Position numbers and translations under genes: made by a program. Below the pieces are notes generated by a model. The model saw nothing but the letters and a program-made list of their open reading frames with translations. It made no database searches and was not told the origin of the DNA. From Actinomycetes bacterium (GTDB taxonomy: Bacteria; Actinomycetota; Actinomycetes; Propionibacteriales; Nocardioidaceae): a stretch of DNA of 64,000 nt. The DNA lies in the NCBI GenBank assembly GCA_023460975.1, contig JAEWOG010000104.1, forward strand, positions 3,243 to 67,242, in the 5' to 3' direction. The first letter of the stretch is position 1. Every line of letters starts with the position of its first letter. This document shows positions 7,251 through 14,443 of the stretch, one piece after another.

Positions 7251-7619
7251 GTGTCAACGTACGTTCCACCCGGCTGGCCGCGTCAGGTCCGTCCCCCCGA
7301 CGCGCCGGACTGGGAGGTCACGGCCGCCAACTGGCTGCTTGACCTGTGCCCGCCCGACTACCGCCGCTATTCGGGGCTGAGGCGCCACCTCGTCGTGCTC
7401 GCCCGGTTCGCGGTGCTGCACGTGGAGGCCGACCAGGCAGCCGTACGGCGTGGCCTCAGCGAGATCCGGGGGGACCTGCGCGACGTCGCCACCGAGGCCG
7501 TCGTGGAGGCGGCAGTGCAGACGTTCCTCATCGAGGACGCGCGGCTCTCGGGCGTACGGCTCGCCGTCGGTCTGGTCGAGGATGCGATCCGGGGTCGGCG
7601 CTACACGGCACGGCTGTGA
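7251..7619 (+). CDS. SOS-controlled small protein of unknown function
   Basis: A soluble 122-aa protein not recognised as any named family. It starts VSTYVPPGWPRQVRPP, followed by WEVTAANWLLDLCPPDYRRY and a mainly helical, Arg/Ala/Val-rich remainder; no enzyme motif, membrane helix or signal peptide is seen. GTG 7251 is chosen because TACAAT ends six bases upstream. The LexA operator immediately before that box makes DNA-damage induction very likely. The helical content and charge would fit a small DNA-binding or replication/division modulator, but that is a guess. No cognate partner gene is adjacent. Confidence 0.75.
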   Translation: MSTYVPPGWPRQVRPPDAPDWEVTAANWLLDLCPPDYRRYSGLRRHLVVLARFAVLHVEADQAAVRRGLSEIRGDLRDVATEAVVEAAVQTFLIEDARLSGVRLAVGLVEDAIRGRRYTARL

Positions 7620-7626
7620 GCATGGG

Positions 7627-7632
7627 TAGGGT
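7627..7632 (+). promoter_or_regulatory. Leaderless -10 box (TAGGGT)
   Basis: TAGGGT ends six bases before ATG 7639 of the GrpB-Nudix gene. No Shine-Dalgarno site is present. Confidence 0.5.
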
Positions 7633-7638
7633 CGACGA

Positions 7639-9060
7639 ATGCCCTTCGAGCGCCGCCGCCCTGACGTCACCCAGGTCGAGTTGATCGGCGGCCTCGAGGA
7701 GCGAGACCTGACGTTGGCGGCGTACGACCCCACCTGGCCGGGCGTCTTCGCCGAGCACCGTGCACGCATCCTCGAGGCGATCAGCCACGAAGCCCTCCTG
7801 ATCGCGCACATCGGATCCACCTCGGTGCCCGGCCTGGCCGCCAAACCAATCATCGACGTGCTGCTCATGGTCACCGACATCACCGCCGAGGAGGACTGGC
7901 TGCCGGGACTGGTCGACGCGGGCTATGAGTTGCGGGTGCGCGAGCCTGGGCACCGCATGGTCCGTACGCCAGCCCGCGACGTGCATGTGCACATCCTCGA
8001 GCGCGGTGACCCGGCGGCGCGCGACTACCTGCTGTTGCGCGACCAACTGCGCTCGGACTCCGGCGACCGGGAGCGGTACGCGCGCACCAAGCGCGACCTC
8101 GTCGCCTCCGGGCTCACCGACATGAACGCCTACGCCGAGGCCAAGGGCGAGGTGATCGCCGAGATCAAGCATCGGTCGCAAGGCCTCGCGTGGGGCGAGC
8201 AGGACTACGCGTGCGTCGCCCTCATCGATCCTCGCGGACGCATCCTCATGCAGGAGCGCGACGGGGGCGCGCCCGTCTGGCCGGAGCGCTGGTGCCTGCC
8301 CGGAGGCGGCATCGAGGCCGGGGAGGGCGCGGCCCAGGCCGCGGTGCGCGAGGTCGCCGAGGAGGCGGGGGTGGACCTCGCGGTCGCCGACCTGACCCCA
8401 CTCGGATCGCTCGAACTCGACACCGTGCTGGGCGCCGTCGCGGGGCACTTCTTCGCCGTTCGTGTGGCCCTGACCGACGCTGACGTCGTCTGCCATGAGG
8501 GGCGGCAGATGGTCTTCGTGGAGCCCGAGGAGATCGGCGCGCTGCCGCTCGTACCCTCGACACGCCAACTCCTGCCGGAGATTCTCGCGTGGTCGGCCAC
8601 CCATCCGCCGGCTCTGGGCGAGAACACGTTCGCGGGGATCTTCCTCGTCGATCGCCGCGGATGGATCCTGATGCAGGAGCGCGATGAGTTCCCGCGCATC
8701 GACCCCGACAAGTGGGGCCTGGCCGGAGGGCATGTGGAGCCGGGGGAGTCGTACGAGGCCGCTGCCGCCCGGGAGTTGGAGGAGGAGACCGGGGTGGTGC
8801 TGCCGGCGGGGCAGCTGAGGTTGTGGCGCGAGTTCGTCGTCGACCATCGCGCCTCCCACGGCACGTGGGATGCGATGGCCGTCTTCGTCGCCGACGTCGA
8901 CCTGACCGACGCCGACATCGACTGCCGAGAAGGCAGGCAGATGGTGTTCGTCGACCCGTCGCTCGTCCTCGGTCTGGACCTCAGCAGTGCCGCCGCTGAC
9001 ATCGTCCCGGCCTTCTTGGCCTCATCGCGCTGGAGCGGCCCCCGTACGCTGCCCGCATGA
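7639..9060 (+). CDS. GrpB-Nudix-Nudix three-domain fusion
   Basis: A 473-aa cytoplasmic protein with three catalytic-looking units. Residues ~20-185 are a GrpB (UPF0157) nucleotidyltransferase-fold domain: LTLAAYDPTWPGVFAEH, HIGSTSVPGLAAKPIIDVL, and DVHVHI. Residues ~188-315 and ~330-460 are two Nudix hydrolase domains, each with a complete Nudix box (GGIEAGEGAAQAAVREVAEE and GHVEPGESYEAAAARELEEE). The two Nudix domains share motifs (ILMQERD, CREGRQMVFV/CHEGRQMVFV), so one arose by internal duplication. GrpB proteins usually stand alone or carry CoaE. Likely roles are nucleotide or CoA-derivative turnover or sanitation; the substrate is unknown. The stop overlaps the next ATG by four bases. 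Confidence 0.85.
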   Translation: MPFERRRPDVTQVELIGGLEERDLTLAAYDPTWPGVFAEHRARILEAISHEALLIAHIGSTSVPGLAAKPIIDVLLMVTDITAEEDWLPGLVDAGYELRVREPGHRMVRTPARDVHVHILERGDPAARDYLLLRDQLRSDSGDRERYARTKRDLVASGLTDMNAYAEAKGEVIAEIKHRSQGLAWGEQDYACVALIDPRGRILMQERDGGAPVWPERWCLPGGGIEAGEGAAQAAVREVAEEAGVDLAVADLTPLGSLELDTVLGAVAGHFFAVRVALTDADVVCHEGRQMVFVEPEEIGALPLVPSTRQLLPEILAWSATHPPALGENTFAGIFLVDRRGWILMQERDEFPRIDPDKWGLAGGHVEPGESYEAAAARELEEETGVVLPAGQLRLWREFVVDHRASHGTWDAMAVFVADVDLTDADIDCREGRQMVFVDPSLVLGLDLSSAAADIVPAFLASSRWSGPRTLPA

Positions 9061-9356
9061 GCATCCCCACCGCCCCTGTCGTTGCCGTCGGTCTCGTGGG
9101 CGGCTACGCCGTCGCCCGGTTCACCAAGAAGCGCGAGCTGGGCGGCGTGGTCCTCGCTGCCGCTGGCGCGACCGCCGCGACGGCCTGGACGAAGAAGCTG
9201 GGGCCCGCTCCGGCGGCTGCCCTGACTGCGCTGTACGTCGGTGCCTTCGGCGGTTCCCACCCGCTGGCCAAGAAGATCGGCGCGTGGCCGTCCGTCGCCG
9301 TCGTCACTGCCTTCGCCGGCGGTGCCGCGGCAGTTGCGGACATCACCTCCCGCTGA
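9057..9356 (+). CDS. Small integral membrane protein, unknown
   Basis: 99 aa with about three short hydrophobic segments (VVAVGLVGGYAVA, GVVLAAAGATAA, and SVAVVTAFAGGAAAV) separated by Lys/Arg-rich loops (RFTKKREL, WTKKLG, LAKKIG). Its ATG overlaps the stop of the fusion gene (ATGA), so it is translated as part of that operon. No family function is recognised. It may anchor or accompany the Nudix protein, or be coupled to it only by chance. Confidence 0.75.
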   Translation: MSIPTAPVVAVGLVGGYAVARFTKKRELGGVVLAAAGATAATAWTKKLGPAPAAALTALYVGAFGGSHPLAKKIGAWPSVAVVTAFAGGAAAVADITSR

Positions 9357-9361
9357 GCCTG

Positions 9362-9386
9362 GCGCGGGCCCGGTCGGGGCCCGCGC
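9362..9386 (+). terminator. GC-rich hairpin
   Basis: Perfect 10-bp arms 9362-9371 and 9377-9386 with a five-base loop, between the small membrane protein and the MFS promoter. It has no T-run. Confidence 0.55.
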
Positions 9387-9391
9387 AGACG

Positions 9392-9397
9392 TAGACT
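9392..9397 (+). promoter_or_regulatory. Leaderless -10 box (TAGACT)
   Basis: TAGACT ends six bases before GTG 9404 of the MFS gene and lies just downstream of the preceding hairpin. Confidence 0.5.
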
Positions 9398-9403
9398 CCG
9401 CCA

Positions 9404-10699
9404 GTGAGTGGCACCGGAGCGCGCAAGTGGACAGCTGACACCCGGCCGCTGTCCAACGACCACTTCCGCCGCCTCTGGCTGGCCAACATCGTCACCGTCA
9501 TCGGTGCGCAGTTGACCGTGGTCGTGGTGCCGGCCCAGATCTACGAGATCACCGGATCCTCGGCTTACGTGGGTCTGACGGGCCTGTTCGGGCTGGTGCC
9601 GCTGGTGGTGTTCGGCCTGTGGGGCGGCGCGCTCGCGGACCACTTCGACCGGCGCACACTGCTGGTCGTCACGACCCTGGGCCTCATCGGCACGAGCGCC
9701 GCGCTGTTCGTGCAGGCCGCGGTGGGGGCTGACAACGTGTGGCTGCTGCTGGGGATCTTCTCCGTCCAGCAGGCATTCTTCGCCGTCAACCAGCCCACGC
9801 GCAGCGCTCTGCTTCCGCGCATCCTGCCCGACTCGCTGCTGCCCGCAGCCAACTCGCTCAACATGACGGTCATGCAGGCGGGCGCCATCGCGGGACCCTT
9901 GGTGGGCGGGATGCTCATCCCGGTGCTCGGCTACTCGTGGCTCTACCTCCTCGACACCCTCACCCTGTTCGTGACTCTGGGTGCCGTGGTCCGACTGCCG
10001 GCCCTGCCGGTGCTCGGCGCACCCGGCCGTACGCCCGGGGTGAGGTCGGTGATCGAGGGCTTCGCCTACCTGCGTACCCAGCCGATCCTGATGATGTCCT
10101 TCGTCGTCGACATCATCGCCATGTTGTTCGGGATGCCGCGCGCGCTGTTCCCCCAGATCGCCCACGAGACGTTCGCGGGGCCGTCCGAGGGTGGTCTCGT
10201 CTTCGCCCTGCTGTATGCCGGCATTCCCCTCGGCGCGGTCCTGGGCGGCGTCTTCAGCGGCTGGGTCTCCCGCGTCACGCGGCAGGGTCGGGCCGTGGTG
10301 GTGGCGATCCTGGTCTGGGGAGTGGCGATGATCGGCTTCGGAGCGGCCGTGGCGGGGGCCGACGTCGTGGACCGCGGGCAACGGTTCTGGCTGGTCCTCG
10401 CGATCGGCATGCTCGTGATCGGTGGTGCTGCCGACATGGCGTCGGCGGCGTTCCGTACGACCATGCTGCAGACGGCGGCCTCCGACGAGGTGCGCGGACG
10501 GCTCCAGGGGATCTTCATCGTCGTCGTCGCGGGTGGCCCCCGGATCGCGGACGTGGCCCATGGCGCCGCGGCCGCCTCGGTGGGTACGGCGTTGGCCGCA
10601 GCAGGTGGGGGCGCCCTGGTCGTCGTGCTGACGGTGGCCGTGTGCGTGGCGGTCCCGGTGTTCTGGCGGTACCGGGCTCGTACGGCTGTGGACGCCTGA
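9404..10699 (+). CDS. Major facilitator superfamily exporter
   Basis: A 431-aa membrane transporter with 10-12 hydrophobic segments, of the enterobactin-exporter-like/MFS_3 drug-efflux group. The opening NDHFRRLWLANIVTVIGAQLTVVVVPAQIYEITG and the loop GLWGGALADHFDRRTLLVV (motif A-like, D-x-x-x-R-R) are typical. FAVNQPTRSALLPRIL is the conserved loop of this subgroup. GTG 9404 fits the TAGACT box six bases upstream. Substrate unknown; it has no operon partner, and dxs downstream has its own promoter. Confidence 0.87.
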   Translation: MSGTGARKWTADTRPLSNDHFRRLWLANIVTVIGAQLTVVVVPAQIYEITGSSAYVGLTGLFGLVPLVVFGLWGGALADHFDRRTLLVVTTLGLIGTSAALFVQAAVGADNVWLLLGIFSVQQAFFAVNQPTRSALLPRILPDSLLPAANSLNMTVMQAGAIAGPLVGGMLIPVLGYSWLYLLDTLTLFVTLGAVVRLPALPVLGAPGRTPGVRSVIEGFAYLRTQPILMMSFVVDIIAMLFGMPRALFPQIAHETFAGPSEGGLVFALLYAGIPLGAVLGGVFSGWVSRVTRQGRAVVVAILVWGVAMIGFGAAVAGADVVDRGQRFWLVLAIGMLVIGGAADMASAAFRTTMLQTAASDEVRGRLQGIFIVVVAGGPRIADVAHGAAAASVGTALAAAGGGALVVVLTVAVCVAVPVFWRYRARTAVDA

Positions 10700-10736
10700 G
10701 CGGGGCCGCAGTGGCCGTGTTCGACCGCCCATGAAA

Positions 10737-10742
10737 TAGACT
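10737..10742 (+). promoter_or_regulatory. Leaderless -10 box (TAGACT)
   Basis: TAGACT ends seven bases before ATG 10750 of dxs; no Shine-Dalgarno sequence is seen. Confidence 0.5.
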
Positions 10743-10749
10743 CGCGAGC

Positions 10750-12651
10750 ATGGGCCATCTCGAGACGCTGTCCTCGCCGCGCGACCTGCGCGGGCTCTCC
10801 GCCGACCAGATGGCGGGGCTCGCGGAAGAGATCCGTGACGTGATGATCCGCACGGTCGCGACCAACTCGGGCCATCTCGGCCCCAACCTCGGGGTCGTCG
10901 AGCTGACGCTGGCCATCCACCGCGTCTTCGACAGTCCCACCGACCGCGTCGTCTTCGACACCGGTCACCAGTCGTACGTCCACAAGCTGGTCACGGGTCG
11001 CGCGGCTCAGTTCGACAGCTTGCGCAAGGAGGGCGGCCTGTCCGGCTACCCGAGCCAGGCCGAGTCCGAGCACGACATCGTGGAGAACTCCCACGCCTCG
11101 ACCGCGCTGTCGTACGCCGACGGCCTCGCCAAGGCGTACGCGATCCAGAAGCTGGAGCGCCACGTCGTCGCCGTGATCGGTGACGGCGCGCTGACCGGCG
11201 GGATGGCGTGGGAGGCGCTCAACAACATCGCGATCGCGAAGGACTCGCGCCTGGTGATCGTGGTCAATGACAACGAGCGCTCGTACACGCCCACCATCGG
11301 CGGGCTGGCGACGGCGCTGACGCGGCTGCGGACGAACCCGCACTACGAGCAGGTGCTCGACATGGTCAAGAAGCGCCTCAACGCCGTTCCGGGCGTCGGG
11401 GGGCACGCGTACGACGCCCTGCACGCGGTCAAGAAGGGCATGAAGGACGCGCTGGCACCTCAGGGCCTCTTCGAGGACCTCGGCCTGAAGTACGTCGGCC
11501 CGGTCGACGGCCATGACCTGGCTGCGATGGAGGAGGCGCTCACGCAGGCCAAGAAGTTCGGTGGGCCTGTGATCGTGCACGCGATCACCCAGAAGGGCCG
11601 CGGCTACGATCCGGCGCTGCGCCACGAGGCGGACCAGTTCCACGCGCCCGGCCCCTTCGACGTGCAGACCGGTATGGAGAAGCCCAAGGGCAAGATCTGG
11701 ACCGACCACTTTTCCGAGGCGATGCTCGAGGTGGGGGAGCGGCGCAGCGACGTCGTGGCCATGACCGCCGCGATGATGCACCCGGTCGGCCTCGACGCCT
11801 TCCAGGCCCGCTGGCCCGAGCGGACCATCGACGTCGGGATCGCCGAGCAGCACGGCGCCACCTCGGCTGCGGGCCTCGCGATGGGTGGCCTGCACCCCGT
11901 GTTTGCGCTGTACGCCACGTTCCTCAACCGTGCCTTCGACCAGGTCCTCATGGACGTCGCCCTGCACAAGTGCGGCGTCACCTTCGTGCTGGACCGCTCG
12001 GGCGTCACGGGCGACGACGGGGCGAGTCACAACGGCATGTGGGACATGTCGATCCTTCAGGTCGTGCCCGGCCTCCGACTGGCTGCGCCGCGCGACGTCA
12101 CGCGGCTGCGGGAGCTGCTGGACGAGGCGATCGAGGTCACCGACGCGCCGACGGTCGTGCGGTTCCCGAAGGGGCCGCCGCCCGAGGACATCCCGACGAT
12201 CGGCAAGGCGGGCGGCGCGGACGTCCTCGTACGCGATGGCGCCCAGGACGTCCTCGTGGTCGCGGTGGGGGCCATGGCCGAGGTCGCGGTCGACGTGGCC
12301 TCGCGCCTGCGGGCGGAGGGCATCGGCGTGACCGTCGTCGACCCGCGCTGGGTCAAGCCGGTCGACGATGCCGTGGTCGAGCTCGCTCGTGAGCACCGAC
12401 TCGTCGTTTCGATCGAGGACAACGGGCGTGTGGGGGGCTGCGGCGCCACCTTGCTGCAGACGCTGAACGACGCGGGCGTCACGACGCCGTTCCAGCTGCA
12501 CGGGATTCCCCAGGAGTTCCTCGACCACGCCAAGCGAGCCGTCATCCTGAGCCGGATCGGGCTGGACGCCCAGACGATCAGCCGGCGCATCATCGAGGAC
12601 GTCTCAGCGCTGGACCACACCCCGGATCTCGCCCCTTCCGACGGCGCCTGA
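10750..12651 (+). CDS. dxs: 1-deoxy-D-xylulose-5-phosphate synthase
   Basis: Cytoplasmic thiamine-diphosphate enzyme that condenses pyruvate and glyceraldehyde 3-phosphate, the first step of the MEP isoprenoid pathway and a feeder for thiamine and pyridoxal. It is full length at 633 aa. Seen are NSGHLGPNLGVVELTLAIH, the TPP motif GDGALTGGMAWEALNN (about 140-155), the central transketolase domain with DVGIAEQHG and DRSGVTGDDG, and the C-terminal transketolase domain ending with SIEDNGRVGGCG. It is probably monocistronic and leaderless. No other MEP gene is in the window. Confidence 0.96.
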   Translation: MGHLETLSSPRDLRGLSADQMAGLAEEIRDVMIRTVATNSGHLGPNLGVVELTLAIHRVFDSPTDRVVFDTGHQSYVHKLVTGRAAQFDSLRKEGGLSGYPSQAESEHDIVENSHASTALSYADGLAKAYAIQKLERHVVAVIGDGALTGGMAWEALNNIAIAKDSRLVIVVNDNERSYTPTIGGLATALTRLRTNPHYEQVLDMVKKRLNAVPGVGGHAYDALHAVKKGMKDALAPQGLFEDLGLKYVGPVDGHDLAAMEEALTQAKKFGGPVIVHAITQKGRGYDPALRHEADQFHAPGPFDVQTGMEKPKGKIWTDHFSEAMLEVGERRSDVVAMTAAMMHPVGLDAFQARWPERTIDVGIAEQHGATSAAGLAMGGLHPVFALYATFLNRAFDQVLMDVALHKCGVTFVLDRSGVTGDDGASHNGMWDMSILQVVPGLRLAAPRDVTRLRELLDEAIEVTDAPTVVRFPKGPPPEDIPTIGKAGGADVLVRDGAQDVLVVAVGAMAEVAVDVASRLRAEGIGVTVVDPRWVKPVDDAVVELAREHRLVVSIEDNGRVGGCGATLLQTLNDAGVTTPFQLHGIPQEFLDHAKRAVILSRIGLDAQTISRRIIEDVSALDHTPDLAPSDGA

Positions 12652-12717
12652 CCCCGTCACCTCGCCGCGGGGGTCTGCTGGCCGGTCACGTCGGCGCCGG
12701 GCCGGACGGGGGTCGGC

Positions 12718-12723
12718 TAGGGT
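12718..12723 (+). promoter_or_regulatory. Leaderless -10 box (TAGGGT)
   Basis: TAGGGT ends six bases before GTG 12730 of the NTF2-like gene. Confidence 0.5.
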
Positions 12724-12729
12724 CCGCTC

Positions 12730-13248
12730 GTGACCCACAGCACAGCACCCGGACAGCCCGGCTCGATCGAGGAACGCATCGCGGCACTGGAGGCCGTCGA
12801 GGAGATCAAGCGCCTCAAGTACCGCTACCTGCGCGCGTGCGACCGCAAGGAGCCCGATGCCTTCCGCGAGTGCTTCGTCGCTGACGGCGCGGTGCTCGAC
12901 TACGGCGAGGCCATCGGCCAGTTCCGCAACGCGGACGGGATCCGCGCGGTGTTCGAGGCCATCGCGCTCAAGCAGGTCGACGGTGCCTACGTGGTCTTCG
13001 ACATGCACCATGCCGTGCACCCCGACATCCGCGTCACCTCGTCCACGACGGCCGAGGGGGAGTGGAGCCTGCGCTTCCGACAGGTCGACACCCAGCGTGG
13101 GACGCAGAGCGTCGGCGCGATTGAGTACTCCGACTCGTACGTGGTCGAGGAGGGCCAGTGGCGCATCCAGCGCTGCGAGGTGCGTGAGTTGTGGACGATG
13201 ACGTCTCCGCTGCCTGAGGGCACCCGGATCCGGGGCACGCTCGCGTGA
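12730..13248 (+). CDS. NTF2/SnoaL-like domain protein
   Basis: A 172-aa cone-fold protein of the nuclear transport factor 2 superfamily (SnoaL_4 type). Typical are EERIAALEAVEEIKRLKYRYLRACDRKEPDAF followed by CFVADGAVLDYGE, MHHAVHPDIRV and a Y-x-D-x-Y strand ending (EYSDSYVVEEGQWRIQ). Members are small dehydratases, isomerases or ligand-binding proteins, often in steroid or aromatic metabolism. GTG 12730 is supported by the TAGGGT box six bases upstream. Its stop overlaps the GTG of the following SDR gene, so the two probably act on the same compound. Confidence 0.82.
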   Translation: MTHSTAPGQPGSIEERIAALEAVEEIKRLKYRYLRACDRKEPDAFRECFVADGAVLDYGEAIGQFRNADGIRAVFEAIALKQVDGAYVVFDMHHAVHPDIRVTSSTTAEGEWSLRFRQVDTQRGTQSVGAIEYSDSYVVEEGQWRIQRCEVRELWTMTSPLPEGTRIRGTLA

Positions 13249-14084
13249 GCGCCGTGGGAATGCAGGGCCGTGTCGCGCTCGTGACGGGCGGTAGCCGCGG
13301 CGTGGGCGAGGGGATCGCTGTCGGCCTGGCCGAGGCCGGCTGGACGGTCCACGTCTCGGGCCGCAGCGAGCGCCGGCTGGCGCGTACGGTCGACCGCGTC
13401 ACCGAGGCGGGCGGCAAGGGCGTGGCCCACCTGTGCGACCACTCCGTCGACGCCGAGGTCGTGGGGCTCGTACGCGAGATCGAGGAGTCCGAGGGGCACC
13501 TCGATCTGCTGGTCAACAACGTGTGGGCTGGTCCGCAGTTCAACCCGTTCGCGCCTGAGAAGTTCTGGGAGCGACCGCTGTCGGACTGGGACTCGCTGAT
13601 CACCGTCGGGCTGCGCGCCCACTACGTCGCAGCGCACGCGGCCGTGCCCGCGATGGTCGAGCGGGGTGAGGGGCTCATCGTCAACATCACCTCGGTCGGT
13701 GCCCGCTCCCACCTGCACTCGGTGTTGTACGGGATGGGCAAGGCCGCGCTCGACAAGATGACGTACGACATGGCCGTCGAATTGCGGGGGACGGGCGTCA
13801 GCGTGCTGAGCCTGTGGCCGGGGCTGGTCCGTACGAAGTTGCTCCTGGCCAGCGGACTGACCGAGTTCGAGGGTGTCAGCATCCACGACACCGAGACGCC
13901 CGAACTCCAGGGCCGGGTGCTGGCAGCGCTCGCCGCCGACCCGGGGACGCCGCAGCGGTCGGGCACGGCCCTGATCACGGCCGAACTGTGCACCGAGTTC
14001 GGCATCTTCGACGAGGGCGCCACTCCCGTGTCCCCGCGCACGATGTTCGGCGTGGGGCCGGCGTACGAGCCCGTCGGCCCCTGA
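13245..14084 (+). CDS. Short-chain dehydrogenase/reductase
   Basis: NAD(P)-dependent oxidoreductase, 279 aa, classical SDR fold. The cofactor loop is TGGSRGVGEGIA (about 14-25), the structural motif NNVWAG, the catalytic serine NITSVGA, and the catalytic Tyr-Lys pair YGMGK. The C-terminal tail is longer than in a minimal 250-aa SDR. GTG 13245 overlaps the stop of the NTF2-like gene (GTGA). With that partner it may form a small catabolic or modification module. The specific substrate is unknown. Confidence 0.87.
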   Translation: MSAVGMQGRVALVTGGSRGVGEGIAVGLAEAGWTVHVSGRSERRLARTVDRVTEAGGKGVAHLCDHSVDAEVVGLVREIEESEGHLDLLVNNVWAGPQFNPFAPEKFWERPLSDWDSLITVGLRAHYVAAHAAVPAMVERGEGLIVNITSVGARSHLHSVLYGMGKAALDKMTYDMAVELRGTGVSVLSLWPGLVRTKLLLASGLTEFEGVSIHDTETPELQGRVLAALAADPGTPQRSGTALITAELCTEFGIFDEGATPVSPRTMFGVGPAYEPVGP

Positions 14085-14152
14085 CCGCGCGCCCCTCCCG
14101 TCGGCCCTGACCGCTCGCCCCCGACCGCGTGCCCCCGACCGCGCGCCCCTCC
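14076..14152. repeat. Degenerate short tandem repeat
   Basis: Four or so imperfect copies of a 14-18-nt unit (CCCTGACCGCGCGCCCC-like) begin over the end of the SDR gene and run downstream. Confidence 0.5.
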
Positions 14153-14296
14153 GTACAAGTAACGCGGGGTTATGCGCACTGCTGCGCCCCTACAGCGGGG
14201 TGACAGTACGCCTCCGGGCGCGGCAGATGGCCGGGGATTGGTACGGCCGAACTGGTCTGGACCATGGGGTGTCACGGCGGGACCTCGTGGGCGTGT

Positions 14297-14364
14297 CCTG
14301 AACTTCATGTGGTGTGCATGCCCCCAGAAGTTCAGGTTCCCCCGCAGATGCGGGGGAACCTGAA
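14297..14364. repeat. Two overlapping, mutually exclusive hairpins (REP-like/terminator)
   Basis: Stem A pairs 14297-14306 with 14327-14336 (10 bp). Stem B pairs 14331-14345 with 14350-14364 (15 bp perfect, AGAT loop). They share 14331-14336, so only one can form at a time. The element sits in the 359-bp gap between the convergent SDR and fadB genes; nothing else, including no likely gene, was seen in that gap besides the tandem repeat. Confidence 0.7.
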
Positions 14365-14443
14365 GGAGCACGGGCAGGTGGGGCGGAAAGGCGACGAGGG
14401 CGCCCGACCAGGTGGTCGGACGCCCTCGTGTGAGCCGTACGGA

